64,000 nt of DNA from Lachnospiraceae bacterium (GTDB lineage Bacteria; Bacillota; Clostridia; Lachnospirales; Lachnospiraceae): NCBI GenBank assembly GCA_017938405.1, contig JAGBBP010000004.1, forward strand, positions 59,764-123,763, given 5' to 3'. A model generated the notes under the pieces. The model saw only the letters and a list, made by a program, of their open reading frames with translations, was not told the origin of the DNA and did no database searches. Below, piece by piece: positions 43,216-52,469 of the stretch (its first letter is position 1; each line of letters begins with the position of its first letter). Made by a program: the position numbers and the translations under genes.

Positions 43216-44103
43216 ATGGCATTATTTACAGGTGCGGGTGTTGCGATTGTAACGCCGATGAAGGCAAACGGAGAGGTTAATTTTGAGAAGCTCGGGGAAC
43301 TTTTGGAGTTCCAGATTGCGGGAGGTACGGATTCCATTATTATTTGCGGAACCACCGGTGAGGCTTCTACTTTAAGTCATGAGGAGCATTTGGAATGTAT
43401 CCGTTATACCGTGGATAAGGTGGCAAAGCGTATTCCGGTTATCGCAGGTACCGGTTCCAACTGTACGGAGACGGCCATTTATTTGTCCAAGGAAGCTGAG
43501 AAGGCAGGAGCAGACGGACTCTTATTGGTTTCCCCGTACTATAACAAGGCTACCCAGAAGGGACTCATTGCTCACTTTACGGAGACTGCAAAGGCCGTGA
43601 ACATTCCGGCAATCCTTTACAATGTGCCGAGTCGTACCGGCAGTAATATTATGCCGGAGACTGTGGCTGCGCTTGTAAAGAATGTAGACAATATCGTAGG
43701 TATTAAGGATGCTACCGGTAACATCAGCCAGACCATGCAGACCATGTATTTGTGTCAGGGAGATGTGGATTTGTATTCCGGTAACGACGATCAGATTGTT
43801 CCGGTATTGGCTGCGGGAGGTAAGGGTGTAATTTCCGTTCTTTCCAACGTAGTACCGAAGGAGACTCACGACATTTGTGCAAAGTTTTTCGAAGGCGATG
43901 TAAAGGGAAGCTTAGAGCTTCAGTTAAAGTATTTGCCGCTTGTTGACAATTTGTTCTCTGAGGTAAATCCGATTCCGGTAAAGGCTGCCTTAAACTTAAT
44001 GGGTATGGAGGTTGGTTCTCTTCGTTTACCGCTGACCGAGATGGAAGAGGCACACAAGGCAAAGCTTGCGGAAGTAATGAAGAATTTGGGAATTATCGGT
44101 TAG
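43216..44103 (+). CDS. dapA: 4-hydroxy-tetrahydrodipicolinate synthase
   Basis: 295 residues, normal length. Condenses pyruvate with aspartate semialdehyde. GTTGEASTL (45-53) binds pyruvate, Tyr135 lies in YNVPSRTG, and the Schiff-base lysine is Lys164 in GIKDATG. TAGGAGG precedes the ATG. It is under the lysine riboswitch and is followed by dapB 89 bp later. Through homoserine dehydrogenase at 1.5 kb, the same intermediate is drawn into threonine. Confidence 0.98.
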   Translation: MALFTGAGVAIVTPMKANGEVNFEKLGELLEFQIAGGTDSIIICGTTGEASTLSHEEHLECIRYTVDKVAKRIPVIAGTGSNCTETAIYLSKEAEKAGADGLLLVSPYYNKATQKGLIAHFTETAKAVNIPAILYNVPSRTGSNIMPETVAALVKNVDNIVGIKDATGNISQTMQTMYLCQGDVDLYSGNDDQIVPVLAAGGKGVISVLSNVVPKETHDICAKFFEGDVKGSLELQLKYLPLVDNLFSEVNPIPVKAALNLMGMEVGSLRLPLTEMEEAHKAKLAEVMKNLGIIG

Positions 44104-44122
44104 ATGAGAGTTGAATAGGAAC

Positions 44123-44163
44123 GGAGCGTCCGGTTTGTCCGGTAAAACGGCAAGCCGGGCGCT
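44123..44163 (+). other. intercistronic hairpin between dapA and dapB
   Basis: AGCG-CCGG pairs with CCGG-CGCT across a small inner hairpin; no T-run, so more likely a processing or stability element than a terminator. Confidence 0.5.
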
Positions 44164-44192
44164 TACATTATTCTACATACAGGAGGTAGGTT

Positions 44193-44948
44193 ATGGTACG
44201 AATCATTATGTGCGGTTGTAACGGAAAGATGGGACGCGTCATTTCCGATTTGGCTGCAGAAGATACACAAGCAAAGATTGTAGCCGGTGTAGACTTTGTA
44301 ACGGACCGGAATTATGATTATCCGGTTTATCCGAGTATTTTGGATGTAAAGGAAGAAGCGGACGTTGTGATCGATTTTTCTTCCCCGGCAAAGCTTTCCG
44401 AACGTTTGGCATTTTCCGTTGAAAAGAAGATGCCGATGGTATTTTGTACCACCGGTCTTTCCGAGGAGGAGTTTGCCCAGGTACAGGAGACTTCAAAGAA
44501 GGTGGCGATTCTTCGTTCCGCTAACATGTCTCTCGGTGTAAATACCTTGCTTAAGCTGGTGGCAGCGGCGGCACAGGTGTTTGCGGCAGCGGATTTTGAT
44601 ATGGAAATTGTAGAGAAGCATCACAATCGTAAGGTGGATGCACCGTCCGGTACGGCATTAGCCATTGCGGACGCCATGAATGAGGTGTTAAATAACGAAT
44701 ACGCATATAAATTTGATCGCTCTCAGGAACGCAAAATGCGCGAGAAAAAGGAAATCGGTATTTCTGCAGTCCGGGGTGGCACCATCGTCGGTGAACACGA
44801 AGTGATTTTTGCGGGTGCCGACGAGGTTATTGAAATCAAGCACACCGCATATTCCAAGGCAATCTTCGGAAACGGTGCCCTCCAGGCGGCAAAATTCCTG
44901 GCAGGCAAACCGGCGGGAATGTACAATATGAGCGATGTAATCGGATAG
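44193..44948 (+). CDS. dapB: 4-hydroxy-tetrahydrodipicolinate reductase
   Basis: 251 residues. N-terminal nucleotide motif GCNGKMG (8-14), and the substrate-binding and catalytic segment EKHHNRKVDAPSGTA (141-155) with His143/His144 and Lys147. Reduces the DapA product with NAD(P)H. AGGAGG lies upstream of the ATG. It is the second gene of the riboswitch-controlled transcript and is followed by a terminator. Confidence 0.97.
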   Translation: MVRIIMCGCNGKMGRVISDLAAEDTQAKIVAGVDFVTDRNYDYPVYPSILDVKEEADVVIDFSSPAKLSERLAFSVEKKMPMVFCTTGLSEEEFAQVQETSKKVAILRSANMSLGVNTLLKLVAAAAQVFAAADFDMEIVEKHHNRKVDAPSGTALAIADAMNEVLNNEYAYKFDRSQERKMREKKEIGISAVRGGTIVGEHEVIFAGADEVIEIKHTAYSKAIFGNGALQAAKFLAGKPAGMYNMSDVIG

Positions 44949-44976
44949 TCATATTAATAATTATAATTAAAGCAGT

Positions 44977-45016
44977 AAAAGTGGTTTTCGCATACAGGCG
45001 GGGCCACTTTTTCTTT
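44977..45016 (+). terminator. terminator after dapB
   Basis: AAAAGTGG pairs with CCACTTTTT and a T-rich tail follows. Confidence 0.75.
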
Positions 45017-45053
45017 TAGTAACCTAGAGGTTGCGTTCACAACAAAATGGGGC

Positions 45054-45092
45054 AAAAAAAGAAGGGCCCCGCATTTCTGCGAAGCCCTTTTT
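45054..45092 (-). terminator. terminator of the Ig-like protein gene
   Basis: Minus strand: AAGGGC-TCGC pairs with GCG-GGCCCTT, followed by CTTTTTTT. Confidence 0.85.
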
Positions 45093-45107
45093 AGCTTGTG
45101 CCAAAGA

Positions 45108-45857
45108 TTATTGTGCCGTATCAGCACCCGTATTTTCGGAGGTATTATCACCGTTTGTAAATTTAGCGTTCAAATTAATCAGAAAATCCGCAAAGGTAAG
45201 TTCGGTCTTTTCGTCCGGCTCGAAAGAGGCTTCCATAGCGATTTCTTCTCCTTCATCGACGGCCTCGGCAACTGTAAAACGACAAGCGGTAAACAGTCCG
45301 TTATCGAGCTGAGCAAATATGTACGCGGTACCTGCAGACTTTGCGGTTACAACACCGCCGGCACTAACGGAAGCTACTTCCGGATTTGAACTGGAGAACT
45401 TCGGAAGCTCTGCCGTGTTCAAAGGAGCGATTAACCAATACATGATTGCACGCTGGCCAACAACCAATTCTGCCTGTTGGCGGGAAAACATAACGAAGAG
45501 GGCCGGAGGACCGACTGTGATTTTGCACTGCAATTCCACGGACTCGGTATCTTCGGAATCTGTAATCGTTACGGTAACAACAGTAGTACCAATTGAAACA
45601 GCGGTTACAACACCTTCTTCGTTAACGGAAGCAATCTTCTCGTCTTCGGAGGCAAATGTAACAGTCTGTGTCTCTGATAAATTATAAACTTTAAGGGCAT
45701 AGTCCTTACCTTTTACAATTGCTTTTGACTTCACATTCAGCTTCGGGTCACCTGTCTTTGCATATGCTGTAGCGGCATTTGCAAACAGAGTGGAGAAGCA
45801 GACGGTAAGTAAAAAGACAAGGGTAATGATACCTTTTGAGAAACGCTTTTGTTTCAT
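45108..45857 (-). CDS. secreted protein with two bacterial Ig-like (BIG2) domains
   Basis: 249 residues. Signal peptide (1 to about 33, ending ANAATAYA). There are two Ig-like repeats: PKLNVKSKAIVKGKDYALKV to about 103, and AELVVGQRAIMYWL to about 185, each with the SxxxxVASV-GVVTAxxxGTA core. An acidic C-terminal tail follows. There is no LPXTG motif or lipobox, so it may be released or held by other means. ATG at 45857 has GGAGGG upstream; the TTG at 45872 overlaps that site. Confidence 0.82.
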   Translation of the reverse strand: MKQKRFSKGIITLVFLLTVCFSTLFANAATAYAKTGDPKLNVKSKAIVKGKDYALKVYNLSETQTVTFASEDEKIASVNEEGVVTAVSIGTTVVTVTITDSEDTESVELQCKITVGPPALFVMFSRQQAELVVGQRAIMYWLIAPLNTAELPKFSSSNPEVASVSAGGVVTAKSAGTAYIFAQLDNGLFTACRFTVAEAVDEGEEIAMEASFEPDEKTELTFADFLINLNAKFTNGDNTSENTGADTAQ

Positions 45858-45995
45858 GGCATTGCCCTCCAACTAATTACTACGGAAATCCTTGCGTCAC
45901 ATCCTAACTCACATTCTACTACTTCTTTTTGTCAGATTGGTGTCAATTATTAAGAATTTTATAAGATTTTCCATTTGATTTTGTCGAAATTCGAC

Positions 45996-46024
45996 TTGTG
46001 TATCGGGTAGAAAAAAAGTATAAT
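45996..46024 (+). promoter_or_regulatory. promoter of the two-component operon
   Basis: TTGTGT, 17-bp spacer, TATAAT; leader of about 60 nt. Confidence 0.65.
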
Positions 46025-46088
46025 AAAGGGAGAGGGAGTTTTGGAAACGTGAGATAGGTTTGATGAATTGCGTAAGGAGGAATGCGTG

Positions 46089-46796
46089 ATGCAGTATATT
46101 TTGATTGCGGATGATAATGTAGATATTACGGATGTATTGGAAGCATATGTGAAAAAAGAAGGATATGAGCCGCTGGTGGCAGGTGACGGAGAAGAAGCGC
46201 TCCGGTTGTTCCGGCAGTACAATCCGGCGGCGGTTTTGTTGGATGTTATGATGCCGAAGGAGGACGGATACGAGGTATGCCGTAAGATTCGTGCGGTTTC
46301 GGATACGCCGGTGATTTTGATTACGGCCCGTGGGGAAGATTTTGAACGCGTCATGGGGCTGGACATCGGTGCGGATGATTATATTGTTAAGCCGTTTTCG
46401 CCCAATGAAGTAATGGCAAGACTCCGTGCGGTACTTCGTCGTATGACGAGAGCCGATCGGGAGAAAATCAGCGAAAAGAATGAGAATATACTACAAATCG
46501 GAAATTTGGAAATCAATTTGGAAGAGTATACCCTTCGTATCGGCGGGCAGAGAATTGCATTGACAAAGAAGGAAATTGAGACCATGTGGACCCTTGCCAG
46601 CAATCCGAAGAAGGTATTTACCAGAGATAATTTGTTGGACAGCCTTTGGGGCTATGATTATGTGGGAGATACCCGTACGGTGGATTCTCACGTAAAGCGC
46701 TTGCGTGCGAAGTTAGATAAGGCGGAGCATGCGGGCTGGGATATCGCTACCGTTTGGGGGGTAGGATATAAGTTTGAATTAACGGACAATAAATAA
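46089..46796 (+). CDS. OmpR/PhoB-family response regulator
   Basis: 235 residues. The receiver has Asp8/Asp9, phospho-acceptor Asp52 (LLDVMMPKEDG), Thr79 and Lys101. The C-terminal winged-helix DNA-binding domain (about 140-233) has VFTRDNLLDSLWGYDYVGDTRTVDSHVKRLR. ATG at 46089 is chosen because AAGGAGG lies 8 nt upstream; the TTG frame from 46068 includes that site. Its sensor kinase is encoded 36 bp downstream. Target genes unknown. Confidence 0.96.
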   Translation: MQYILIADDNVDITDVLEAYVKKEGYEPLVAGDGEEALRLFRQYNPAAVLLDVMMPKEDGYEVCRKIRAVSDTPVILITARGEDFERVMGLDIGADDYIVKPFSPNEVMARLRAVLRRMTRADREKISEKNENILQIGNLEINLEEYTLRIGGQRIALTKKEIETMWTLASNPKKVFTRDNLLDSLWGYDYVGDTRTVDSHVKRLRAKLDKAEHAGWDIATVWGVGYKFELTDNK

Positions 46797-46832
46797 CGCG
46801 GTTGGATATCGTTGTTGTGATAGGAGAATCGG

Positions 46833-48320
46833 ATGGAAAAGCAGGGCGAAAAGAAAAAATTTCATAAATTACTGTTTGTAAAGACCTGCTTCTGGTTTGC
46901 GGTCATTATGCTTTTGTTTGCGGTGGTGTTGGGTTTTGTTTATATGCGTTTGTACGAAAAGACCATTATGGAAAACTACAGAGAGCAGACAAAGGAAAAA
47001 GCGGAAAGTGTAGCAAAACGTTGTTCTTCTTTCTTTCTGGGAAATGATCCGGTAGGCTGGCAGGAATACCTGATTATGCTCCAGGAAATCGAACAGATAG
47101 AGGTGTGGGTGATTTCCAATGACGAGGCATCTTATCCCTTGACCAGTGCATTTGCAATCAGCCGTGATGTGTTTACTACCTTGGATATGTATCAGAACAG
47201 TTACCGGGATATTTTAAGTAACGTATTTCATAATATTCCGACATCCAAGACCGATTTCAGTGAAGTGCATGAGATGAACATGATTATGATCGGTATGCCG
47301 GTTGCGGGAGTGAACGGAGAGGTGGCCGGCGGCATTATTATGAATGTGCGGGTAGAGAATCAAAAGGAAGTAGTAGACAGCAGTTGGCGTATGATTATTA
47401 TCAGTAGTGCCATCGCCCTTGCTTTGGCCAGTGTTACGGCCTTGTTTTATGTACGTTCCCTGTCTAATCCGATTTTAAAGATACGTCGTACGGCACTGGA
47501 GCTCGCGGACGGAAATTATGAGATATCTACGGATGTGAGACGAAGTGATGAAATCGGTGAGCTTGCTTATACCATGGATTTTCTGTCGGATAAGCTACAG
47601 GAAAACGAAATCGAACGACAGAATCTGGAACAAATGCGGTTTGATTTCTTTGCCAATGTTTCCCATGAACTGCGTACGCCGATTACAGTAATGCGTGCCT
47701 ATACCGAGAGCCTGGTGGATGGTGTGGTTACCGAGGAAGAAAAGGTACAGCGTTACCATGAGCGTATGCTGGGGGAATGCCAGGGGATGGAACGGTTGGT
47801 AGGGGATTTGCTTCTTCTTTCCAAAATGCAGAATCCGGACTTTGCGGTAGAAAAGGAACCGGTAAACTTAGTGCAGATTTTCGAGGATTTGAAAAAGAGT
47901 GCCTGGGCCATCGGAAAAGAGAAAAATATTACGGCGGATTTATATACCGAGCTTCCGGTCATTATGATACTGGGCGACTATGACCGCTTGCGGCAGATGT
48001 TTTTGGTTATTTTGGATAATGCGGTGAAGTTTTCACCGGAGAATTCGGTGGTGCATATCCGGATTACCTGCGAGGAACAGATTATGGTTTCCATCCGGGA
48101 CGAAGGCATCGGTATCAGCGAAGAGGAGCAGGAATTTATTTTCGAAAAGTTCTATAAATCAAAGCTTCGCCAGAATGCGAAGGGGTCCGGCCTGGGGCTG
48201 GCCATTGCAAAGCAGATTGCCATTAAGCACGGCGGAACCATAGAGATTCAAAGTGAATTAGGCAAGGGAACCGAGATTATCTTCTCGTTCCCGGAGCTGG
48301 AAGAAAATTATGAGATGTAA
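46833..48320 (+). CDS. membrane sensor histidine kinase
   Basis: 495 residues. TM1 about 14-37, an extracellular sensor about 38-185 (Cache-like size, no recognisable ligand motif), TM2 about 186-207, HAMP about 208-260. HisKA has phospho-acceptor His278 in NVSHELRTP, and HATPase has N-box DNAVKFSPENS, DEGIGIS and GSGLGLAIAK. It phosphorylates the regulator encoded just upstream. AGGAGA precedes the ATG. Hairpin element B2 begins directly after the stop. Confidence 0.96.
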   Translation: MEKQGEKKKFHKLLFVKTCFWFAVIMLLFAVVLGFVYMRLYEKTIMENYREQTKEKAESVAKRCSSFFLGNDPVGWQEYLIMLQEIEQIEVWVISNDEASYPLTSAFAISRDVFTTLDMYQNSYRDILSNVFHNIPTSKTDFSEVHEMNMIMIGMPVAGVNGEVAGGIIMNVRVENQKEVVDSSWRMIIISSAIALALASVTALFYVRSLSNPILKIRRTALELADGNYEISTDVRRSDEIGELAYTMDFLSDKLQENEIERQNLEQMRFDFFANVSHELRTPITVMRAYTESLVDGVVTEEEKVQRYHERMLGECQGMERLVGDLLLLSKMQNPDFAVEKEPVNLVQIFEDLKKSAWAIGKEKNITADLYTELPVIMILGDYDRLRQMFLVILDNAVKFSPENSVVHIRITCEEQIMVSIRDEGIGISEEEQEFIFEKFYKSKLRQNAKGSGLGLAIAKQIAIKHGGTIEIQSELGKGTEIIFSFPELEENYEM

Positions 48321-48746
48321 CTGTCGGGGGCCGTGCCGGAAGGTACGGCCCCACTCTTGCTTATTTGCATAGAAAACAACGCGGTCTCTTATATGTTCTT
48401 TTTATCGAATATAAATTAGCCGGTGTCCATTGTCTTATCCGCTTTTCTCGTACTCTGGATAGAGGCTTTCTAATTACTTCGTCAAGCAAACAAGTAAGTG
48501 ACGCAACCGCCCTGATGCGGCATCCATGCCTTATGGCGGGCTCGTCCGGACCTCCTGTCCGGGCGTTGCTGACAGATAGTCGAAGTAATAAGAAAGTCTA
48601 CTATCCTGCGTAAAGTTCAAAGCGAATAAGACAATGGACACCGGCTATATTTGAAAAATAGAAAAGAACATATAAGAGACCGGCTTTGTTTAGATGCAAG
48701 GCTACGCAAGAGGTTGCCGCACCCAGAAACATCGCGCCCCGACAGT
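48321..48746 (+). repeat. hairpin element family B, copy 2
   Basis: Head about 48458-48619 with the invariant block starting ATGCGGCATCCATGCC. The outermost ACTGTCGGGG (48321-48330) pairs with CCCCGACAGT (48737-48746). Inner arms: GCCGGTGTCCATTGTCTTAT with ATAAGACAATGGACACCGGC. The left arm also holds a self-contained GGGGCCGTGCC/GGTACGGCCCC hairpin (48329-48353). The arm sequence differs from copy 1 at many paired positions yet stays complementary. The remainder to 48927 is AT-rich upstream DNA of the sigma gene. Confidence 0.88.
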
Positions 48747-48927
48747 TTAGGCGCAATTTTCTTCTCAATAGAAGTATTTATAGAAAACAAGAGAGAAAAT
48801 TTTTGTATGGGTAAAATTCTTTGAAGTTTTATGTAACATTTTTATTGTTACAGGGTGTTATAGGTGAAAACGGAAATCAAACCGTTTTGTTCGCGAACAT
48901 AGAAGTTACAGAGAGGGGGAAGGTCTT

Positions 48928-49473
48928 ATGACTCCGGAGAATGTAATACGTGCATATTCCGATATGGTGTACCGGATTGCTTTTGCAAGGGCCGGCACAA
49001 AGGAGGATGCGGATGATATTTATCAGGAAGTGTTTCTTCGTTATATAAGGAAGGCACCGGAGTTTCGGGACGGGGAGCATGCCAAGGCGTGGTTTATCCG
49101 GGTGGCGGTGAATTGTTCCCGGAAATTCCTCGGAGGCACGGCAAAGAAACGGGAAGTGTCCGGAGAGTGGATGACCGAGACCGAAACGGAAACGAATTTG
49201 TCCGGAACCGGTGAGAACGGAAGCGTTCGAACGCTAGAGGAATGCATCTTTGCGGATGAGAGCAAGAAAGAACTGTACCGGGCATTACAAAAGCTTTCCC
49301 CGGATGCAAGGATATTGCTTCATCTGTATTATTTTGAAGAGTTAAAAACGAGTGAGATTGCAAAAATGATGCACCGGAAGGAATCTACGGTGCGGGGACA
49401 GTTAGCAAGAGCCAGAGAGAAGCTAAAGGCGCAGTTTGAAGAGGAAGGAGTATTGGAATTTCTTCGTGTGTAA
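48928..49473 (+). CDS. ECF RNA polymerase sigma factor (second)
   Basis: 181 residues. Region 2 has YSDMVYRIAFARAGTKEDADDIYQEVFLRY (about 9-38) and region 4 LSPDARILLHLYYFEELKTSEIAKMMHRKESTVRGQLARAREKL (about 121-164). AGGGGGAAGG precedes the ATG. An inverted repeat GTAACA/TGTTAC about 80 bp upstream may be part of its own promoter, but no clear ECF consensus is seen. It is followed 13 bp later by its probable anti-sigma. It is not closely similar to the sigma factor at 29.4 kb. Confidence 0.92.
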   Translation: MTPENVIRAYSDMVYRIAFARAGTKEDADDIYQEVFLRYIRKAPEFRDGEHAKAWFIRVAVNCSRKFLGGTAKKREVSGEWMTETETETNLSGTGENGSVRTLEECIFADESKKELYRALQKLSPDARILLHLYYFEELKTSEIAKMMHRKESTVRGQLARAREKLKAQFEEEGVLEFLRV

Positions 49474-49486
49474 AGGAGGTAATGTG

Positions 49487-50380
49487 ATGTTAGAGCAGAA
49501 TTATAAAGAATTGATGCAGGAGATACGGCCGGATGCGGCGCTGGTGGAGAAAATGGTAGAAGCACAGAGTAAGGGAAGAAAGCATGTCGTGCTTCCGCGG
49601 GTTATGAAGACCGTGGCAGCGGTACTGTGTGGTCTTGTGGTGCTTGCCGGCGGGACCGTAGCGGTGGATGCGGCAACGGACGGTGCGGTAAGAAAGTTGT
49701 TCGGTTTTAAAGATTCCTTCGGAATCGGCGGAGATGCGGTAAATATTACCCAGAGGGTACCGGCAGAAGGGGAACAAGAGTGGATGTCCGGAATCAGTGT
49801 CGGAATGACCCTGGGACAGAATAAGGAAACCACCATAGAAATCATATCTTCGGGGGACAATCCGATTTTTTCATGGTATTTTGAGTTGGGAGATGGCAAT
49901 CATCAATTTGCGCATGAGTTTGAAGTATCCACTTCCGAAGAAGAGTATGCGTGGGACCTGTATGCACGACTGAACAGTGTATATAGGGATGAGTATAAAA
50001 AAGGAACCGCATATCATGAGGCGTTTTTAGCCGAGCTTACAAAGTGTAAGGAGCAAATCGGTACGGAAACCGGATTTCAGAAGGCTTGTATACAGGGGAT
50101 TCAGTGGTTTATGGATGACTTGACCGCGGGACGAAATGTTGTGGTAGAGTTGTGGCCTGCATATGACCCGGTAAACAGAACGGAAGACGGTGATTTAATT
50201 AAACTTGGCTGGTCGTTCTATCGGTTTGATTTGGACGAATGGAAAAAGGAGACTGAAGAAAACGGAACAACAGAGTTTGTGGTAGAATCATGCGCCGGTG
50301 TAGAAAACAAGATGGTTTACAGGGTGGAGAGTTATGAACCGTTTGAATCTACACGTAAACAATTGGAGCGACCGGAGTAA
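49487..50380 (+). CDS. probable anti-sigma factor, DUF4179-like
   Basis: 297 residues. A short cytoplasmic N-terminus precedes one transmembrane helix (about 40-60, KTVAAVLCGLVVLAGGTVAV) and an extracytoplasmic domain beginning DAATDGAVRKLFGFKDSFGI. This is the layout of DUF4179-type regulators encoded behind ECF factors in Firmicutes. AAAGGAGG is 6 nt before the ATG at 49487; the longer frame overlaps the sigma gene. Function inferred from position and topology. Confidence 0.75.
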   Translation: MLEQNYKELMQEIRPDAALVEKMVEAQSKGRKHVVLPRVMKTVAAVLCGLVVLAGGTVAVDAATDGAVRKLFGFKDSFGIGGDAVNITQRVPAEGEQEWMSGISVGMTLGQNKETTIEIISSGDNPIFSWYFELGDGNHQFAHEFEVSTSEEEYAWDLYARLNSVYRDEYKKGTAYHEAFLAELTKCKEQIGTETGFQKACIQGIQWFMDDLTAGRNVVVELWPAYDPVNRTEDGDLIKLGWSFYRFDLDEWKKETEENGTTEFVVESCAGVENKMVYRVESYEPFESTRKQLERPE

Positions 50381-50427
50381 GAGGGGAAGAAAAGAATAGG
50401 TGCTTGCATGAAATAAAAAAGCATGAT

Positions 50428-50468
50428 AAACTGTCTACAGTTGGATACTGTAGGCAGTTTGTCTTTTT
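50428..50468 (+). terminator. terminator after second sigma/anti-sigma pair
   Basis: AAACTGTCTACAG pairs with CTGTAGGCAGTTT, followed by GTCTTTTT. Confidence 0.85.
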
Positions 50469-50517
50469 AGGTAAGCTATGGACATGAAGTTCGATTGCCG
50501 TGGGAAGGAGACAGCGT

Positions 50518-50751
50518 ATGAACCTTTTGGTCGGAGATATTATAAAAATGAAGAAACCCCACCCGTGCGGAAGCAAGGAATGGGAACTTTTGCGTGTGGG
50601 CATGGACTTTCGTATGAAGTGCATGGGTTGCGAACATCAGGTGATGCTGCCGCGTTTGCAGGCGGAGAAAAACATCCGGGGGATTGTGAGAAACGGTGAG
50701 ACTTTGACGCCGGCACAGCTAAAGAGCGGAAGCACCGGAGGAGAAGCGTAA
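50518..50751 (+). CDS. DUF951 family small protein
   Basis: 77 residues. Contains the family pattern GDIIKMKKPHPCGSKEWELLRVGMDFRMKCMGCEHQVMLPR, with Cys residues that could bind metal. Members are widespread in Firmicutes and functionally uncharacterised. AAGGAG lies 7 nt before the ATG; the longer frame from 50500 starts before that site. Its stop overlaps the start of the next gene (TAATG), so the two are translationally coupled. Confidence 0.9.
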   Translation: MNLLVGDIIKMKKPHPCGSKEWELLRVGMDFRMKCMGCEHQVMLPRLQAEKNIRGIVRNGETLTPAQLKSGSTGGEA

Positions 50752-51098
50752 TGCAACAGTATGGCAGAGGCGGCTATGCCGGGAACGGGACGGAACAGCC
50801 GGAGAAGCAAGAGCAGGCCGCGCCACCGCGTTTCTGCCGGAAGTGCTTTTTGCACGAGATGGAATTGCAGGGTGGCCTAAAGAAAAGCTACGAGGATATG
50901 TTGGAACGTATTGAAATGATGGATCGGTCACTACGTTGTACGGGAGAAGCCTACGAAGCCCGACTTTCACAGTGTAAAAAATGTGAGTATCAGGCGGAAG
51001 GCATGTGTGCCCTGTGCGGATGCTTTGTGGAATCCCGTGCCGCGGTAAAATCAAACTCCTGTCCGGCGGAGCTAAAGCGCTGGGAAGCGGAACCATAA
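50751..51098 (+). CDS. Cys-rich protein (DUF6171-like), unknown function
   Basis: 115 residues. A Gly/Gln-rich start, then FCRKCFLHEM and, after a helical stretch, CKKCEYQAEGMCALCGCFVESRAAVKSNSC. This gives eight cysteines in pairs, suggesting one or two zinc sites. I believe it matches a small clostridial family (DUF6171), but that is from memory. It overlaps the DUF951 stop by one base and likely has a linked role. Confidence 0.75.
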   Translation: MQQYGRGGYAGNGTEQPEKQEQAAPPRFCRKCFLHEMELQGGLKKSYEDMLERIEMMDRSLRCTGEAYEARLSQCKKCEYQAEGMCALCGCFVESRAAVKSNSCPAELKRWEAEP

Positions 51099-51253
51099 GC
51101 AAACGCCGGTACTTGGCGAAGTATTTTTGAGCCTAGTATCCGTTGCGTTTGTGTATGAGCGAGAGCGGGTTCTCGTAGAAAGATTTGTACTCCTTCCCAC
51201 TATGAAGACCTTGGACGCTTTTGCGTCCGAATCCAAAAAAATACAGAAAGTGC
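51099..51253 (+). other. non-coding gap before rpmG with several small hairpins
   Basis: AAACGC/GCGTTT (about 51103-51150) and GGACGC-TTTT-GCGTCC (about 51214-51229) can form hairpins. No tRNA or coding region is evident. Confidence 0.4.
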
Positions 51254-51283
51254 TTGACAGACCGCGTTGTACTATGCTATATT
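51254..51283 (+). promoter_or_regulatory. promoter of the rpmG-secE-nusG transcript
   Basis: TTGACA, 18-bp spacer, TATATT (or 17 bp to CTATAT). A short GC hairpin and eight T follow within 30 bp, a possible early attenuator. Confidence 0.75.
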
Positions 51284-51369
51284 AGACTGGCTATGGAAGC
51301 GGTCTTTTTTTTATGCCTAAAAACAGACTTAGCCATTAGAGCTAAAAAAATTTACGGAGGTGGATTGTC

Positions 51370-51519
51370 GTGCGAGTTAAAATTACATTAGCGTGCACTG
51401 AGTGCAAACAGCGTAATTACAACACCATGAAGGAAAAGAAGAATCATCCTGACAGAATGGAAACCAAGAAGTACTGCAAGTTCTGTAAGAGTCACACGCT
51501 GCATAAGGAAACCAAGTAA
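51370..51519 (+). CDS. rpmG: 50S ribosomal protein L33
   Basis: 49 residues, GTG start at 51370 with GGAGGTGG upstream. Sequence begins [17 protein letters not shown] and has a second Cys pair in [16 protein letters not shown]. Two C-x2-C pairs make this the zinc-binding (C+) form of L33. It is the usual first gene of the rpmG-secE-nusG cluster, 59 bp before secE. Confidence 0.97.
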   Translation: MRVKITLACTECKQRNYNTMKEKKNHPDRMETKKYCKFCKSHTLHKETK

Positions 51520-51578
51520 TTCGGTCACGTTGTAGTTCCGGAAACGGAACAGGCGACAGACAGGAAGGAAAGTGAAAC

Positions 51579-51794
51579 ATGGGAGAAACTACTGCAAACA
51601 CTACTCAGGAAAAAGCTCCGAAGAAAAAGAGCTGGTTCAAAGGTTTGAAGTCCGAGTTCAAGAAGATTACCTGGCCGGATAAGGAAACCCTTGCAAAAGA
51701 GTCGGCAGCTGTTATCGTCATCACTATTATTCTCGGCATTGTTATCGCTTTGGTTGATATGGCAGTAAACAGTGGCGTAAACTTAATTCTCTAA
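51579..51794 (+). CDS. secE: preprotein translocase subunit SecE
   Basis: 71 residues. The conserved amphipathic segment WFKGLKSEFKKITWPDKETLAKES (about 17-40) is followed by a single membrane helix (about 42-64), as in short Gram-positive SecE. It stabilises SecY in the membrane channel. AAGGAAAG precedes the ATG. Lies between rpmG and nusG in the standard order. Confidence 0.96.
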   Translation: MGETTANTTQEKAPKKKSWFKGLKSEFKKITWPDKETLAKESAAVIVITIILGIVIALVDMAVNSGVNLIL

Positions 51795-51813
51795 TTAAGG
51801 ACAGGGTGATGAT

Positions 51814-52335
51814 ATGGCAGAGGCAAAATGGTATGTTGTGCATACTTATTCCGGTTATGAGAATAAAGTAAAAGCAAACATCGAAAAAACAATCGAAAAC
51901 AGAAAACTTCAGGATCAGATTCTCGAGGTTTCCGTTCCGCTTGAGGATGTAGTGGAAGTGAAGAACGGTAAAGAGAAGACGGTGCAGAGAAAACTGTTCC
52001 CTGGCTATGTGTTGTTAAACATGATTATGAATGATGACACATGGTACGTAGTGCGTAATACCAGAGGCGTAACGGGCTTTGTAGGTCCGGGAAGCAAGCC
52101 GGTACCGCTCACGGAAGAAGAGATGTGGAACATGGGTCTGACCCGTGAACAAGAGGTTGTTTATGAATTCGAAGTTGGCGACACGGTACAGGTTGTATCC
52201 GGCGTATGGGAAAATACGGAGGGTGTTGTACGTGTAATTAACAAAGAAAAGAAGAGCCTCACCATCAGTATCGACATGTTTGGTCGTGAGACACCTGTTG
52301 AGATTGGATTTGAAGACGTAAGAGTCGACAAGTAA
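51814..52335 (+). CDS. nusG: transcription termination/antitermination protein NusG
   Basis: 173 residues. NGN domain from [20 protein letters not shown] (5-24) to about 115, then a KOW domain (about 122-173; [19 protein letters not shown]). Binds RNA polymerase and couples it to Rho or the ribosome. Starts 19 bp after secE. Confidence 0.98.
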   Translation: MAEAKWYVVHTYSGYENKVKANIEKTIENRKLQDQILEVSVPLEDVVEVKNGKEKTVQRKLFPGYVLLNMIMNDDTWYVVRNTRGVTGFVGPGSKPVPLTEEEMWNMGLTREQEVVYEFEVGDTVQVVSGVWENTEGVVRVINKEKKSLTISIDMFGRETPVEIGFEDVRVDK

Positions 52336-52361
52336 GTACACAGCGGAAAAGTTTCCGCGCA

Positions 52362-52449
52362 GTGGGAGGAATCAGCCGAAAGCCGAAGGCTGAAGGGCAC
52401 TCGAAAGCAGAGCTTTCCAAGATGAGATGCCTAACCCCGATAACACCAC
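52362..52449 (+). promoter_or_regulatory. leader motif before rplK, possible ribosomal-protein autoregulation site
   Basis: GTGGGAGGAAT (52362) and a complementary CCAC just before the ribosome-binding site. The same 11-nt block recurs before rplA. Could be an L1-binding leader; not proven. Confidence 0.45.
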
Positions 52450-52469
52450 ATTTTAGGAGGTATACAACA

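Noticed and set aside
48365..48613. Open frame of 82 codons
   Set aside because: Falls within element B2; explained by the repeat.
51099..51369. tRNA gene in the gap before rpmG (often tRNA-Trp near secE)
   Set aside because: No cloverleaf or TTCRANNC T-loop sequence found.
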